From an uncultured Roseiflexaceae bacterium (GTDB taxonomy: Bacteria; Chloroflexota; Chloroflexia; Chloroflexales; Roseiflexaceae): a DNA stretch of 64,000 bases. The notes under the pieces were generated by a model that did no database searches, was not told where the DNA came from, and saw only the letters and a list, made by a program, of their open reading frames with translations. Positions 19,525 to 26,783 of this stretch are shown here, piece by piece. Each line of letters starts with the position of its first letter. Within the stretch, counting starts at the first letter, position 1. Position numbers and translations under genes: made by a program. The stretch spans positions 39,239 to 103,238 of the forward strand of contig CALJIC010000228.1 of assembly GCA_937974195.1 (NCBI GenBank), given 5' to 3'.

Positions 19525-20613
19525 CTACAGCCCGGCGATGATCGCCTGCGTCACCTCCTTCGTCCCCGCCGAGCCGCCCAGGTCGGGCGTGTGCGGGCCC
19601 TGGGCGATCGCGCGCCGGATCGCGGCGCGGATGCGCTCTGCCCAGGCTCTCAGCTCGCCGGCGCGCCCCGCGGCCCGCGAGGCGAGGTGCTCCAGCAGCA
19701 TCGCCGCGCAGCCGATCGCCGCCAGCGGGTTGGCCACCCCGCGCCCGGCGATGTCCGGCGCGGCGCCGTGGACCGGCTCGAACAGCGCGTGGCGCTCGCC
19801 GATGTTCGCCGAGACCGCCAGGCCCAGCCCGCCGCCCCAGGCGCACGCGACGTCGGAGAGGATGTCGCCGAACAGGTTGGTCGTGACGATCACGTCGAAG
19901 CGCTCCGGGCGCTCCACGAGCTGCAGCGCGCAGGTGTCCACCAGCAGCTCCTCCGCCGCCACGTCGGGGTACTCCTGGGCCACCGCCAGCGCCGTGGCCC
20001 GGAACAGGCCGCACGTCTCGCGCAGGACGTTGGCCTTGTGCACGATCGTCACTTTCGGCGACGGCCACCGGTCGCCGGCAGCCCCTCGGGCGGCTCGCTG
20101 CCGCGCCAGCTCGAAGGCGGCCCGCGCGATGCGCTCCGAGGCGCGCCGGGTGATCACGCGCTCGGTGACGGCTGTGGCGCCGCCGTCCTCGACGCGCTCG
20201 CGGCCGGCGTACAGCCCTTCGGTGTTCTCGCGCACCACCACGAGATCGCAGGCTGCGGGCTGCCGGCTGCCGGCTGTCGGAGACCGCCCGCGCTGCACGC
20301 CCTGGACGGGCCGGATGTTGGCGTACAGGTCGAGCGCGCGCCGCAGCTGCACGATCGGGCTGCGGTAGCCCGGCACCGGGTGGCTGGGTGAGGCGACCGC
20401 GCCGAACAGCACGGCGTCAGCTTCGCGCGCCGCCGCCAGAGTCTCCTCCGGCAGCGCGGCGCCCCGGCGCCTGAAGCACTCCCAGCCGGCCTCGGCCTCG
20501 GCGAACGCCAGTGGCAGGCCGGTGGCGCGCAGCACCTCCACGGCGGCCGGGATCACCTCGCGGCCGATGCCGTCGCCGGGGATCACGAGGATCTGGTAGG
20601 GCGTCTCGTTCAC
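19525..20613 (-). CDS. Homoisocitrate dehydrogenase (isopropylmalate dehydrogenase family)
   Basis: This enzyme oxidatively decarboxylates homoisocitrate to 2-oxoadipate. The family motifs are LVIPGDGIGREVIPAAVEVL, VVVRENTEGLYAGRE, IVHKANVLRETCGLF and NLFGDILSDVACAWGGGLG. GTG is the likely start at 20613, with GGAGGAG just before it; the start overlaps the stop of the 44-codon ORF as GTGA. Near residue 100-115 the loop RGRSPTAGSRQPAA is longer and Ala/Pro-rich compared with relatives; it is encoded by a small CGGCTGC-type repeat. Leucine-pathway isopropylmalate dehydrogenase is the alternative, but the lysW/lysU context favours lysine. Confidence 0.88.
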   Translation of the reverse strand: MNETPYQILVIPGDGIGREVIPAAVEVLRATGLPLAFAEAEAGWECFRRRGAALPEETLAAAREADAVLFGAVASPSHPVPGYRSPIVQLRRALDLYANIRPVQGVQRGRSPTAGSRQPAACDLVVVRENTEGLYAGRERVEDGGATAVTERVITRRASERIARAAFELARQRAARGAAGDRWPSPKVTIVHKANVLRETCGLFRATALAVAQEYPDVAAEELLVDTCALQLVERPERFDVIVTTNLFGDILSDVACAWGGGLGLAVSANIGERHALFEPVHGAAPDIAGRGVANPLAAIGCAAMLLEHLASRAAGRAGELRAWAERIRAAIRRAIAQGPHTPDLGGSAGTKEVTQAIIAGL

Positions 20614-20744
20614 AGCTCCTCCTCGCGCGCGAGCCGGCGGAGGTCGTCCGTCAGCTCGGCGAGCATCTCGATCAGCGCCGGACGATCCGGCGCGAGCCGG
20701 GTGGCCGCGGCGGCGCCGGCGACCGAGGAGATGATCGTTTCCAT
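20610..20744 (-). CDS. Putative small protein (44 aa) coupled to homoisocitrate dehydrogenase
   Basis: This 44-codon ORF (METIISSVAGAA... ending in LARREEEL-like acidic residues) ends with a TGA that overlaps the next gene's GTG. The sequence is helical: a small hydrophobic start and then an amphipathic stretch ALIEMLAELTDDLRRLA. The ribosome site is weak. I do not recognise the family. It could be a real accessory peptide or just a translated leader that delivers ribosomes to the dehydrogenase start. Upstream is an 8-bp-repeat spacer. Confidence 0.4.
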   Translation of the reverse strand: METIISSVAGAAAATRLAPDRPALIEMLAELTDDLRRLAREEEL

Positions 20745-20766
20745 GCGAAGGCCTGCCTTCTCTCCC

Positions 20767-20836
20767 ATAAGGTGGCGCAGGGGGATGTGACAGGGTGTGT
20801 TGGCACACGATGACCCCGTCACCCCGTCACCTCATC
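20767..20836. repeat. Octamer-type repeats between lysU and the 44-codon ORF
   Basis: Contains AGGTGGCGCAGGGG, GATGTGACAGGGTG, then GATGACCCCGTCACCCCGTC and ACCTCATCAC. TGACAGGG and its complement CCCGTCAC occur on both sides of a small centre, giving an inverted arrangement. Confidence 0.6.
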
Positions 20837-21332
20837 ACGCCCCCTGCCCCGGGAAGCGCCCGTGCTGCTTGTAGTAGGGCACGATCCCGCCGGCCTGCCA
20901 CACCTCGCGCAGGAACGCGGGCGGCGGCGGCAGCTGGATGGTCCGCCCGTCGGCGGTGAGCCGCCCGGTGTGCAGGTCGAACTCGACCTCCTGGCCGTCG
21001 CGCAGCTCGCCGGTCAGGTCGGCCTCGAAGCACGGGATGCCCAGGTTGAGCGCGTTGCGGTAGAAGATCCGCGCGAACAGCGGGGCGATGATCGCGCCGA
21101 CGCCGACCATCTTGAGCGCCAGCGGCGCGTACTCGCGCGACGAGCCGCAGCCGAAGTTGGGGCCGGCGACGATCAGGTCGCCGGGGCGCACGGTGGACGC
21201 GAACTCGGGGCGCGCCTCGACGAACGGGTAGTTGCGCAGCTCGTCCTCGCTCTTGAGCATGTAGGGCGCGTAGCGGCCCGGGACGATCTGGTCGGTGTTG
21301 ACGTTCGCGCCGAAGATCCAGACTCGTGGCAT
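20835..21332 (-). CDS. lysU: Homoaconitase / 3-isopropylmalate dehydratase small subunit
   Basis: This is the swivel-domain subunit that pairs with LysT (23323-24573) to isomerise homocitrate to homoisocitrate. It has 165 aa, typical of LeuD/LysU. Motifs are FGANVNTDQIVPGRY at the start, GPNFGCGSSREYAPLALK with the substrate-binding serines, and ARIFYRNALNLGIP. The second ATG (21332) was chosen because GAGGAG directly abuts the first ATG but is spaced six bases from the second. Assignment to lysine rather than leucine synthesis comes from context. Confidence 0.9.
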   Translation of the reverse strand: MPRVWIFGANVNTDQIVPGRYAPYMLKSEDELRNYPFVEARPEFASTVRPGDLIVAGPNFGCGSSREYAPLALKMVGVGAIIAPLFARIFYRNALNLGIPCFEADLTGELRDGQEVEFDLHTGRLTADGRTIQLPPPPAFLREVWQAGGIVPYYKQHGRFPGQGA

Positions 21333-21392
21333 GTTCATCTCCTCAGTGGCACGGGTGACGCGGCTGTGCCGGGTGATCCGCGCTGGCCCCAG

Positions 21393-22523
21393 CTACTCCG
21401 CGAGCGCCTGCTCCAGGTCCGCGATGATGTCGTCCGGGTGCTCGAGGCCGACCGAGATCCGCAGCAGGCTCGGCGGCGTGCGGCTCTCCGGCCCCTCGAC
21501 CGACGCGCGGTGCTCGATCAGGCTCTCGATCCCGCCCAGGCTGGTGGCGCGGGTGATGATCTGCACCTTCGCCGCGACCGCCATGGCCGCCGGCTCGCCG
21601 CCGCGCACCTCGATCGAGAGCATGCCGCCGAAGCCGCGCATCTGCCTCGCCGCCACCTGGTGGCCGGGGTGCGTCTCGAGCCCGGGGTAGTGGACGCGCT
21701 CGATACGCGGGTGCCCGGCGAGGAAGCGCGCCACCTTCCCGGCGTGCTCGGCGTGCGCGCGGACGCGGTAGGCCAGCGTCTGGATGCCGCGCAGCACCAG
21801 CCAGCAGTCGAAGGGCGACGGCACCGCGCCGCCGTTGGCCTGCAGGAAGCGCACGCTGGCGAACTGCTCGTCCGCCTCGCGGCAGACCACCGCGCCGCCC
21901 AGCACGTCCGAGTGGCCGCCCAGGTACTTGGTCGTCGCGTGCAGCACCATGTCGGCGCCGAGCTCGAGCGGGCGCTGCTGGACCGGCGTGGCCCAGGTGT
22001 TGTCCACCACGCAGCGGGCGCCGGCCTCGTGCGCGATCTCGGCGATCGCGGCGATGTCGGCCACCTTGAGCAGCGGGTTGGACGGGGTCTCGATCCACAC
22101 CAGGCGCGTGTTGGGCCGCACGGCGGCGCGCACCGCGTCGGGGCTGCTCATGTCCACCTGCGTGTACTGCAGGCCCCAGGGCGCCATGATCTCGCGCAGC
22201 AGGCGGGTGACGCCGTGGTAGGCGTCGTCCGGCGCGATCACGTGGTCGCCGGGGCGCAGCGTCTGGAAGATCGCCTGGGCGGCCGCCAGACCGCTGCCGA
22301 ACGCCGCGCACTCCGCGCCTCCCTCCAGCGCCGCCAGACAGCGCTCGAGCATGGTGCGGTTCGGGTTGCCGTTGCGGGTGTAGATGTAGCCGTGCGGGAA
22401 CGTGCCGTCCGCCGCCCGCTCGAACGTCGTCGTCAGGTAGATCGGCGGGATCACCGCGCCGGTGGTCGGGTCGATGTCCTGCCCGGCGTGGATGGCGAGT
22501 GTCTCGATATTCTTGGCCTGCAT
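21393..22523 (-). CDS. Trans-sulfuration enzyme (cystathionine gamma-synthase / lyase family, PLP)
   Basis: This is a fold-type I PLP enzyme of the Cys/Met metabolism family with 376 aa. The key motifs are YIYTRNGNPNRTMLE, AAFGSGLAAAQA, VIAPDDAYHGVTRLL, WIETPSNPLLKVADI, VVDNTWATP (PLP-contacting Asp) and HATTKYLGGHSDVLGG with the Schiff-base Lys. The reaction (gamma-synthase, beta- or gamma-lyase, or sulfhydrylase) cannot be decided by eye. GGAGGAG precedes the ATG. It lies inside the lysine cluster between the LysE-type exporter and lysU, which may simply reflect shared amino-acid regulation. Confidence 0.9.
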   Translation of the reverse strand: MQAKNIETLAIHAGQDIDPTTGAVIPPIYLTTTFERAADGTFPHGYIYTRNGNPNRTMLERCLAALEGGAECAAFGSGLAAAQAIFQTLRPGDHVIAPDDAYHGVTRLLREIMAPWGLQYTQVDMSSPDAVRAAVRPNTRLVWIETPSNPLLKVADIAAIAEIAHEAGARCVVDNTWATPVQQRPLELGADMVLHATTKYLGGHSDVLGGAVVCREADEQFASVRFLQANGGAVPSPFDCWLVLRGIQTLAYRVRAHAEHAGKVARFLAGHPRIERVHYPGLETHPGHQVAARQMRGFGGMLSIEVRGGEPAAMAVAAKVQIITRATSLGGIESLIEHRASVEGPESRTPPSLLRISVGLEHPDDIIADLEQALAE

Positions 22524-22546
22524 GTGCTCCTCCAGGTTGTCGCCGG

Positions 22547-23164
22547 TCAGCGCGCCACAAGCGCGAGCACGCCGAACGCCGCAATGATCGTGCCCGACGC
22601 CCGGTTGATCCACGCCATGGCGCGTGTGTCCACGCGGCTGCGCAGCAGGCTGACCCCTCCGCTGAGCAGCAGCCACCACAGCGCCGAGCCGGCGAACACC
22701 CCCAGCACCAGCAGCGCCGCCGAGCCGTAGTCGCCGCGCGCGTCGCTCGCCAGCCCCAGCCCGGCGAAGATGCCGACGAACGAGAGAATCGTGGCCGGGT
22801 TGGTCAGCGTCAGCGCGAGCGTCGTCGCGTAGGCGCCCGCGAGGCTCGTGCCGCCCCGGACCTCCGCCGCCTGCTGCGCCGGGCGCGCCACGAACGTGCG
22901 GATGCCCAGGTAGAGCAGGAACAGCCCGCCGGCCAGCCGCAGCCACCCCTGCTGGCTGATCAGCGCGCCCGAGATGAACGTTAGCCCGAACCCGGCCACC
23001 GCGCCGTAGAGCGCGTCCGCCGTAGCCGCGCCGAGGCCCGACACCAGCCCCGCCGCCTGGCCGTCCGCCAGGGTGCGCCGGATGCACAGCAGCCCGATCG
23101 GCCCCACCGGCGCGGCAATGCTGAAGCCGATCAGCAGCCCGCGCGCCAGCAACTCGATGTCCAT
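22547..23164 (-). CDS. LysE/RhtB-family amino-acid exporter
   Basis: This is a membrane exporter of about 205 aa with six predicted helices. The N-terminal family signature is FSIAAPVGPIGLLCIRRTL, and TLTNPATILSFVGIFAGLG is the second landmark. The ATG at 23164 is nine bases from GAGGA, while the earlier ATG at 23173 touches it. Its position right after lysT and under the lysine attenuator makes lysine or arginine the natural export substrate, which is inference. It is followed by the trans-sulfuration enzyme 23 bases later. Confidence 0.9.
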   Translation of the reverse strand: MDIELLARGLLIGFSIAAPVGPIGLLCIRRTLADGQAAGLVSGLGAATADALYGAVAGFGLTFISGALISQQGWLRLAGGLFLLYLGIRTFVARPAQQAAEVRGGTSLAGAYATTLALTLTNPATILSFVGIFAGLGLASDARGDYGSAALLVLGVFAGSALWWLLLSGGVSLLRSRVDTRAMAWINRASGTIIAAFGVLALVAR

Positions 23165-23179
23165 CGCAGTCATTCCTCG

Positions 23180-23330
23180 AGCGTGACAGGGTGACAGGGT
23201 GACACGGTGACACGGTGACACGGTGCGGGATCGCTTGTAAACCACAGGCGTTCCGGCGTCCAGAGGTCACCCCGTCACCAGGTCACCCGTCACCCCGTCA
23301 GAAAGGTCACCCCGTCACGAAGTCACCCCA
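23180..23330. repeat. Octamer tandem repeats, inverted pair, between lysT and the exporter
   Basis: At 23180-23226 there are GTGACAGG, GTGACAGG, GTGACACG, GTGACACG and GTGACACG in an 8-bp period. At 23266-23330 the complementary sense appears as GGTCACCCCGTCACC repeated with slips. The two arms can pair across a 40-base centre. The array abuts the lysT stop codon. Confidence 0.85.
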
Positions 23331-24573
23331 GAACCTCGGCCGGGTGCGCGATGTAGCCCTTGAGCGCCGTGGCCGCCGCCACCTCCGGCGACGCCAGGTA
23401 GATGCTGGCCTCCGGCGAGCCCATGCGGCCGCGGAAGTTGCGGTTGCCGGTGAACAGGCACACCTCGCCCGGCGCGAGCACGCCCATGTGCCGGCCGATA
23501 CACGCGCCGCACCCCGGCGTGCCGATCGCCGCCCCGCTCGCCAGCAGCGTCGCCAGCGTCCCGTCCTCGGTCGCCCGCCGCAGCGCCTCGCTGCTCGCTG
23601 GGACCACCAGCAGCCGCACGCCAGGCGCCACCCGGCGGCCGCGCAGCACCTCGGCCGCCGCGCGCATGTGCTCGTAGTGGCCGTTGGTGCAGGTGCCGAT
23701 GTACACCACATCGACGTCCACCCGCCCCAGGTCGCTCAGGTCCACCACGTTGTCCACGTAGTGCGGCACGCTCACCTGCGGCTCGAGCCGCCCCAGGTCC
23801 ACCTCCACCGTGCGCGCGTACTCGGCGCCCTCCTCGACCCGCAGCCACTCCGGCGCATCCGCCGATGGCAGCGCCGCCCCCTCGGCGGTCGTCGGCGGGA
23901 CGATCCCGGCCTTGCCGCCCACCTCGATCGACAGCGTCGCCAGCGTCATGCGGTCCGCCGCGCTCAGGAAGTCGACGCCGTGCCACTCGACCGACTGGTA
24001 GGTCGCGCCGTCGGCGGTGATCTCGCGCGCCACACGCAGCGCCAGGTCCTTCGCGCCGACGCCGGGCTGGAAGCGGCCCGTGGCGCGCACGCGGGTCGTC
24101 TCCGGCACCCGCAGCCAGGTCTGGCCGGTCGCGAGCGCGAGCGCCATGTCGGTCGAGCCCATGCCGGTGCCGAAGGCGCCCACCGCGCCGTAGCCGGTGG
24201 AGTGCGAGTCGCTGCCGATGATCAGCATGCCCGGGCGCGCCAGCCCCTCCTCGACCAGCACCGGGTGCGAGATGCCCCGCCCGACGTCGAAGAAGTGGCG
24301 GATGCCCTGCTCGCGCACCCAGCTGCGCAGCGCGCGCTGGTGCTCGGCGTTCTGAATAGTCGCGGCGGGCGCCACGTGGTCCACGACGACGGCGACGCGC
24401 TCCGGGTCCCAGACCCGCGAGGCGCCCAGCTCGCCGTGCAGGATTTTGATGATGCTCGGGCTGATGCTGTCGTGCATCATGGCCAGGTCCACGTTGACGA
24501 CGACGTTCTCCCCGGCGCGAACCGGGCGGCCGGCGGCGTGCGAGAGGATCTGCTCGGCGAGTGTCTGCCCCAT
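23323..24573 (-). CDS. lysT: Homoaconitase / 3-isopropylmalate dehydratase large subunit
   Basis: This is the Fe-S hydro-lyase subunit that works with LysU. It has 416 aa, the short archaeal/Thermus-type length. The 4Fe-4S ligands are Cys in VYIGTCTNGHYEHMRAA and the pair in GTPGCGACIGRHMG. Other motifs are DLAMMHDSISPSIIK, IIGSDSHSTGYGAVGAFGTG and FTGNRNFRGRMGSP. The ATG at 24573 has AAGGAG eight bases upstream. It is the first gene of the lysine cluster, and its leader contains the attenuator described separately. The upstream in-frame extension is just read-through of the leader. Confidence 0.93.
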   Translation of the reverse strand: MGQTLAEQILSHAAGRPVRAGENVVVNVDLAMMHDSISPSIIKILHGELGASRVWDPERVAVVVDHVAPAATIQNAEHQRALRSWVREQGIRHFFDVGRGISHPVLVEEGLARPGMLIIGSDSHSTGYGAVGAFGTGMGSTDMALALATGQTWLRVPETTRVRATGRFQPGVGAKDLALRVAREITADGATYQSVEWHGVDFLSAADRMTLATLSIEVGGKAGIVPPTTAEGAALPSADAPEWLRVEEGAEYARTVEVDLGRLEPQVSVPHYVDNVVDLSDLGRVDVDVVYIGTCTNGHYEHMRAAAEVLRGRRVAPGVRLLVVPASSEALRRATEDGTLATLLASGAAIGTPGCGACIGRHMGVLAPGEVCLFTGNRNFRGRMGSPEASIYLASPEVAAATALKGYIAHPAEVLG

Positions 24574-24597
24574 CCCGTGCTCCTTCGGCGCATACAG

Positions 24598-24632
24598 AAA
24601 GCCCGCCTCACCAGGTCTGGTGAAGCGGGCTT
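24598..24632 (-). terminator. Attenuator terminator in the lysT leader
   Basis: On the minus strand AAGCCCGC (24632-24625) pairs with GCGGGCTT (24606-24599), and TCACCAG (24623-24617) pairs with CTGGTGA (24614-24608). This gives about 15 bp, one of them a G-U pair, and it is followed by TTTCTGTATG. It lies between the leader peptide stop and the lysT ribosome site. Part of its 5' arm and loop (24613-24621) can pair instead with the end of the leader ORF. Confidence 0.85.
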
Positions 24633-24673
24633 GGTGCGAACCGTCACGCAGGCAAGCGAGCTTAACCAGACCT
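24613..24673 (-). promoter_or_regulatory. Antiterminator pairing in the lysT leader
   Basis: AGGTCTGGT at 24673-24665 is the exact complement of ACCAGACCT at 24621-24613, a 9-bp helix that would break the terminator. The first strand covers codons 18-20 of the leader peptide. A ribosome at the stop codon hides it; a ribosome stalled at the AAG AAG codons 13-14 leaves it free, 10-12 bases ahead. Confidence 0.75.
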
Positions 24674-24724
24674 CCTGTCCGGCTTCTTGCTCTGCTTAAC
24701 CTGCTTGGCGAAGAAGATGTGCAT
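24662..24724 (-). CDS. Lysine-rich leader peptide of the lysT attenuator (20 aa)
   Basis: The peptide is MHIFFAKQVKQSKKPDRRSG, with lysines at 7, 10, 13 and 14, all AAG codons, in a 20-codon ORF. It begins about 25 bases after the predicted transcription start and ends 30 bases before the terminator stem. It senses charged lysine tRNA: stalling at codons 13-14 favours the antiterminator, and completion favours the terminator. The ribosome site is weak (no AGGAG seen), and this is the main reason for doubt. A comparable leader-peptide control has been reported for a Thermus lysine cluster, as far as I recall. Confidence 0.75.
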   Translation of the reverse strand: MHIFFAKQVKQSKKPDRRSG

Positions 24725-24755
24725 CGCGACTGCGTGCGTGTGGCTGACCGGCGCG

Positions 24756-24784
24756 AGTGTAGCACCTGTCGCGGGAGTTGTCAA
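24756..24784 (-). promoter_or_regulatory. Promoter of the lysine cluster
   Basis: TTGACA (24779-24784) and TACACT (24756-24761) are spaced 17 bp on the minus strand. Predicted transcription starts near 24749, 25 bases before the leader peptide and about 176 bases before lysT. Confidence 0.75.
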
Positions 24785-24815
24785 GTGTTCCACGCTCCTT
24801 TGTTTTCTTTCCTGC

Positions 24816-24905
24816 TCGGCACGGCTGCGCTGCCGCAGAGCGGGGAAGAAAGGGCTCTGGAAAGGGCTTCCTCTTCCCGGCCCCGCCAACACGCGCTTTC
24901 TGGGG
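24816..24905. repeat. Degenerate palindromic repeat between lysT and dhaK promoters
   Basis: This is the spacer between the divergent lysine and dihydroxyacetone units. It carries CTGCGCTGCCGCAGAGCGGGG, then GGGCTCTGGAAAGGGCTTCC and TTTCTGGGGAGGCC, recognisable pieces of modules 1 and 2 of the window-wide repeat family. It does not overlap either promoter. Confidence 0.55.
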
Positions 24906-24953
24906 AGGCCACCGCGTACATCGCGTGAGCCCTATGTACCGGTGACACCGGAA

Positions 24954-24962
24954 TGGTATAAT
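24954..24962 (+). promoter_or_regulatory. Extended -10 promoter of the dha operon
   Basis: TGGTATAAT is a consensus extended -10 element. No -35 is needed for this type. Transcription would start near 24969, giving a leader of about 85 bases to dhaK. Confidence 0.65.
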
Positions 24963-25053
24963 TGCGCCTGCACTGCAGATCGCATGCCCTGCACATCTCC
25001 GCGCTGCTGCGGGGGGCGCGCGGCGGCCGCCGCGCGATGTCAAGGAGGCATAG

Positions 25054-26046
25054 GTGAAGAAGCTGATCAACGCGCCGGAGCGTGTGGTGCAGGAGGCGCT
25101 GGAGGGCATGGCCCTGGCGCACCCCGACCTGCTGCGCGTGCACCTCGACCCGCCCTACGTCGTGCGGGCCGAGCCGACCGCGCCCGGCAGAACTGCGGTG
25201 CTCTCCGGCGGCGGCAGCGGGCACGAGCCGATGCACGCCGGGTTCGTCGGCCGCGGCATGCTGGACGCGGCCTGCCCAGGCGCGATCTTCACCTCGCCGA
25301 CGCCCGACCAGATCCTGGCGGCGACGCGCGCCGTGGACGGCGGGGGCGGTGTGCTCTACATCGTGAAGAACTACTCCGGCGACGTGATGAACTTCGAGAT
25401 CGCCGCCGAGATGGCGCAGGCCGAGGGGATCGAGGTCGCGACGGTCGTCGTCGCCGACGATGTGGCGATCGCCGAGCCCGAGGACCGGCGCGGCGTCGGC
25501 ACCACGGTGCTGCTGGAGAAGATCGTCGGCGCGGCCGCCGAGGCCGGGGCCAGCCTGGCCGAGTGCCAGCGCCTGGGGCGCAAGGTGGCCGCCCAGGGCC
25601 GCTCGATGGGCGTGGCGCTGACGAGCTGCACCGTGCCCGAGCGCGGATCGCCGACGTTCGACCTCGGGCCGGATGAGATCGAGCTCGGCATCGGCATCCA
25701 CGGCGAGCCCGGCCGCAGCCGCGCCCGCCTCGAGAGCGCCGCCGCCATCGCCGAGTCGCTGGCGGGCAGCGTGCTGGAGGATCTGCCGTTCCGACCAGGC
25801 GACGAGGTGCTGGCGTTTGTGAACGGAATGGGCGCGACGCCGCTCGTGGAGCTCTACGTGATGTACCGCGAGCTGGCGCGCATCTGCAGTGCCGCCGGTG
25901 TGACCATCGCGCGCACGCTCGTCGGCAGCTACATGACCTCGCTCGACATGGCCGGCTGCTCGGTGACACTGCTCCGGCTCGACGAGGAGCTCAAGCGGCT
26001 GTGGGACGCGCCGGTGCGCACGCCGGCGCTCAGGTGGGGGATCTAG
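25054..26046 (+). CDS. dhaK: Dihydroxyacetone kinase subunit DhaK (PTS-dependent type)
   Basis: This subunit binds dihydroxyacetone covalently for phosphorylation by DhaL. It has 330 aa. The hemiaminal histidine is His216 in LGIGIHGEPGR. Motifs GGGSGHEPMHAGFVG, FTSPTPDQILAA and VKNYSGDVMNFEIA form the substrate site. The start codon is GTG, with AAGGAGG five bases upstream. The lack of the ATP-binding L domain in the same chain shows the split PTS-type enzyme. It heads a six-gene operon that also encodes the phosphoryl donors. Confidence 0.96.
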   Translation: MKKLINAPERVVQEALEGMALAHPDLLRVHLDPPYVVRAEPTAPGRTAVLSGGGSGHEPMHAGFVGRGMLDAACPGAIFTSPTPDQILAATRAVDGGGGVLYIVKNYSGDVMNFEIAAEMAQAEGIEVATVVVADDVAIAEPEDRRGVGTTVLLEKIVGAAAEAGASLAECQRLGRKVAAQGRSMGVALTSCTVPERGSPTFDLGPDEIELGIGIHGEPGRSRARLESAAAIAESLAGSVLEDLPFRPGDEVLAFVNGMGATPLVELYVMYRELARICSAAGVTIARTLVGSYMTSLDMAGCSVTLLRLDEELKRLWDAPVRTPALRWGI

Positions 26047-26125
26047 TAGAACGACCTCCGGCCATCGCCCGCCCGGATGGCGCTCCCCCGGGCCGTCGGT
26101 CGTCGGTCGTCAGAGGTTATTGAGG

Positions 26126-26767
26126 ATGTCGATCACCGCCGACCATGTCATCCTGTTTGTCGAGCGCGCCGCTGCGCGGATCAAAGAGCGCCGCGATGAG
26201 CTGACCGAGCTCGACGCGCCGATCGGCGATGCCGACCACGGCGCCAATCTGGACCGCGGCTTCAGCGCGGCCCTCGCCAGGCTGCCCGCGCTCTACGATG
26301 AGGACGTGGGCGCGATCCTCGACGCGACCGGCAAGACGCTGCTCGCCACCGTCGGCGGGGCGGCCGGCCCGCTGTACGGCACGGCGTTCATTCGCGCCGG
26401 CGCCGCGCTGCGCGACCGCCGGCAGGTGAGCGGGGCCGAGCTCGTCGCGGCGCTCGAGGCGGCGCTCGAGGGCATCGTGGCCCGCGGCAAGGCGCAGCGC
26501 GGCGAGAAGACCATGGTGGACGCGATCGCCCCCGGCGTCGGCGTGATGCGCGATGCGCGCGACGGCGGCGCCGACCTGCGCGAGGCCGCGATCCGCGCCC
26601 TCGCCGCAGTCGAGGAGGGGATGCGCGCGACCATCCCGATGGAGGCGACGAAGGGGCGTGCCAAGTTCCTTGGCCCGCGCAGCGTCGGCCACCAGGACCC
26701 GGGCGCGACCTCGGCCTTCTACATCGCGCAGGTGATGGTCGAGGTGATGGAGGAAGTCAGCCGTTGA
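26126..26767 (+). CDS. dhaL: Dihydroxyacetone kinase ADP-binding subunit DhaL
   Basis: DhaL carries a tightly bound ADP that is rephosphorylated by DhaM and passes the phosphate to dihydroxyacetone on DhaK. It has 213 aa. LDAPIGDADHGANLDRG supplies the Mg-binding aspartates, and VGGAAGPLYGTAF and KGRAKFLGPRSVGHQDPGA complete the nucleotide site. I chose ATG at 26126; a TTG two codons earlier is better spaced from AGAGG and cannot be excluded. It lies 79 bases after dhaK and 16 bases before glpK. Confidence 0.94.
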   Translation: MSITADHVILFVERAAARIKERRDELTELDAPIGDADHGANLDRGFSAALARLPALYDEDVGAILDATGKTLLATVGGAAGPLYGTAFIRAGAALRDRRQVSGAELVAALEAALEGIVARGKAQRGEKTMVDAIAPGVGVMRDARDGGADLREAAIRALAAVEEGMRATIPMEATKGRAKFLGPRSVGHQDPGATSAFYIAQVMVEVMEEVSR

Positions 26768-26783
26768 ACGCGGAGCGAGCAGA

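Noticed and set aside
24598..24784. Lysine riboswitch or T-box in the lysT leader
   Set aside because: The leader is only about 175 bases and lacks the multi-helix lysine riboswitch core and the conserved T-box sequence. The Lys-codon ORF with overlapping antiterminator explains it better.
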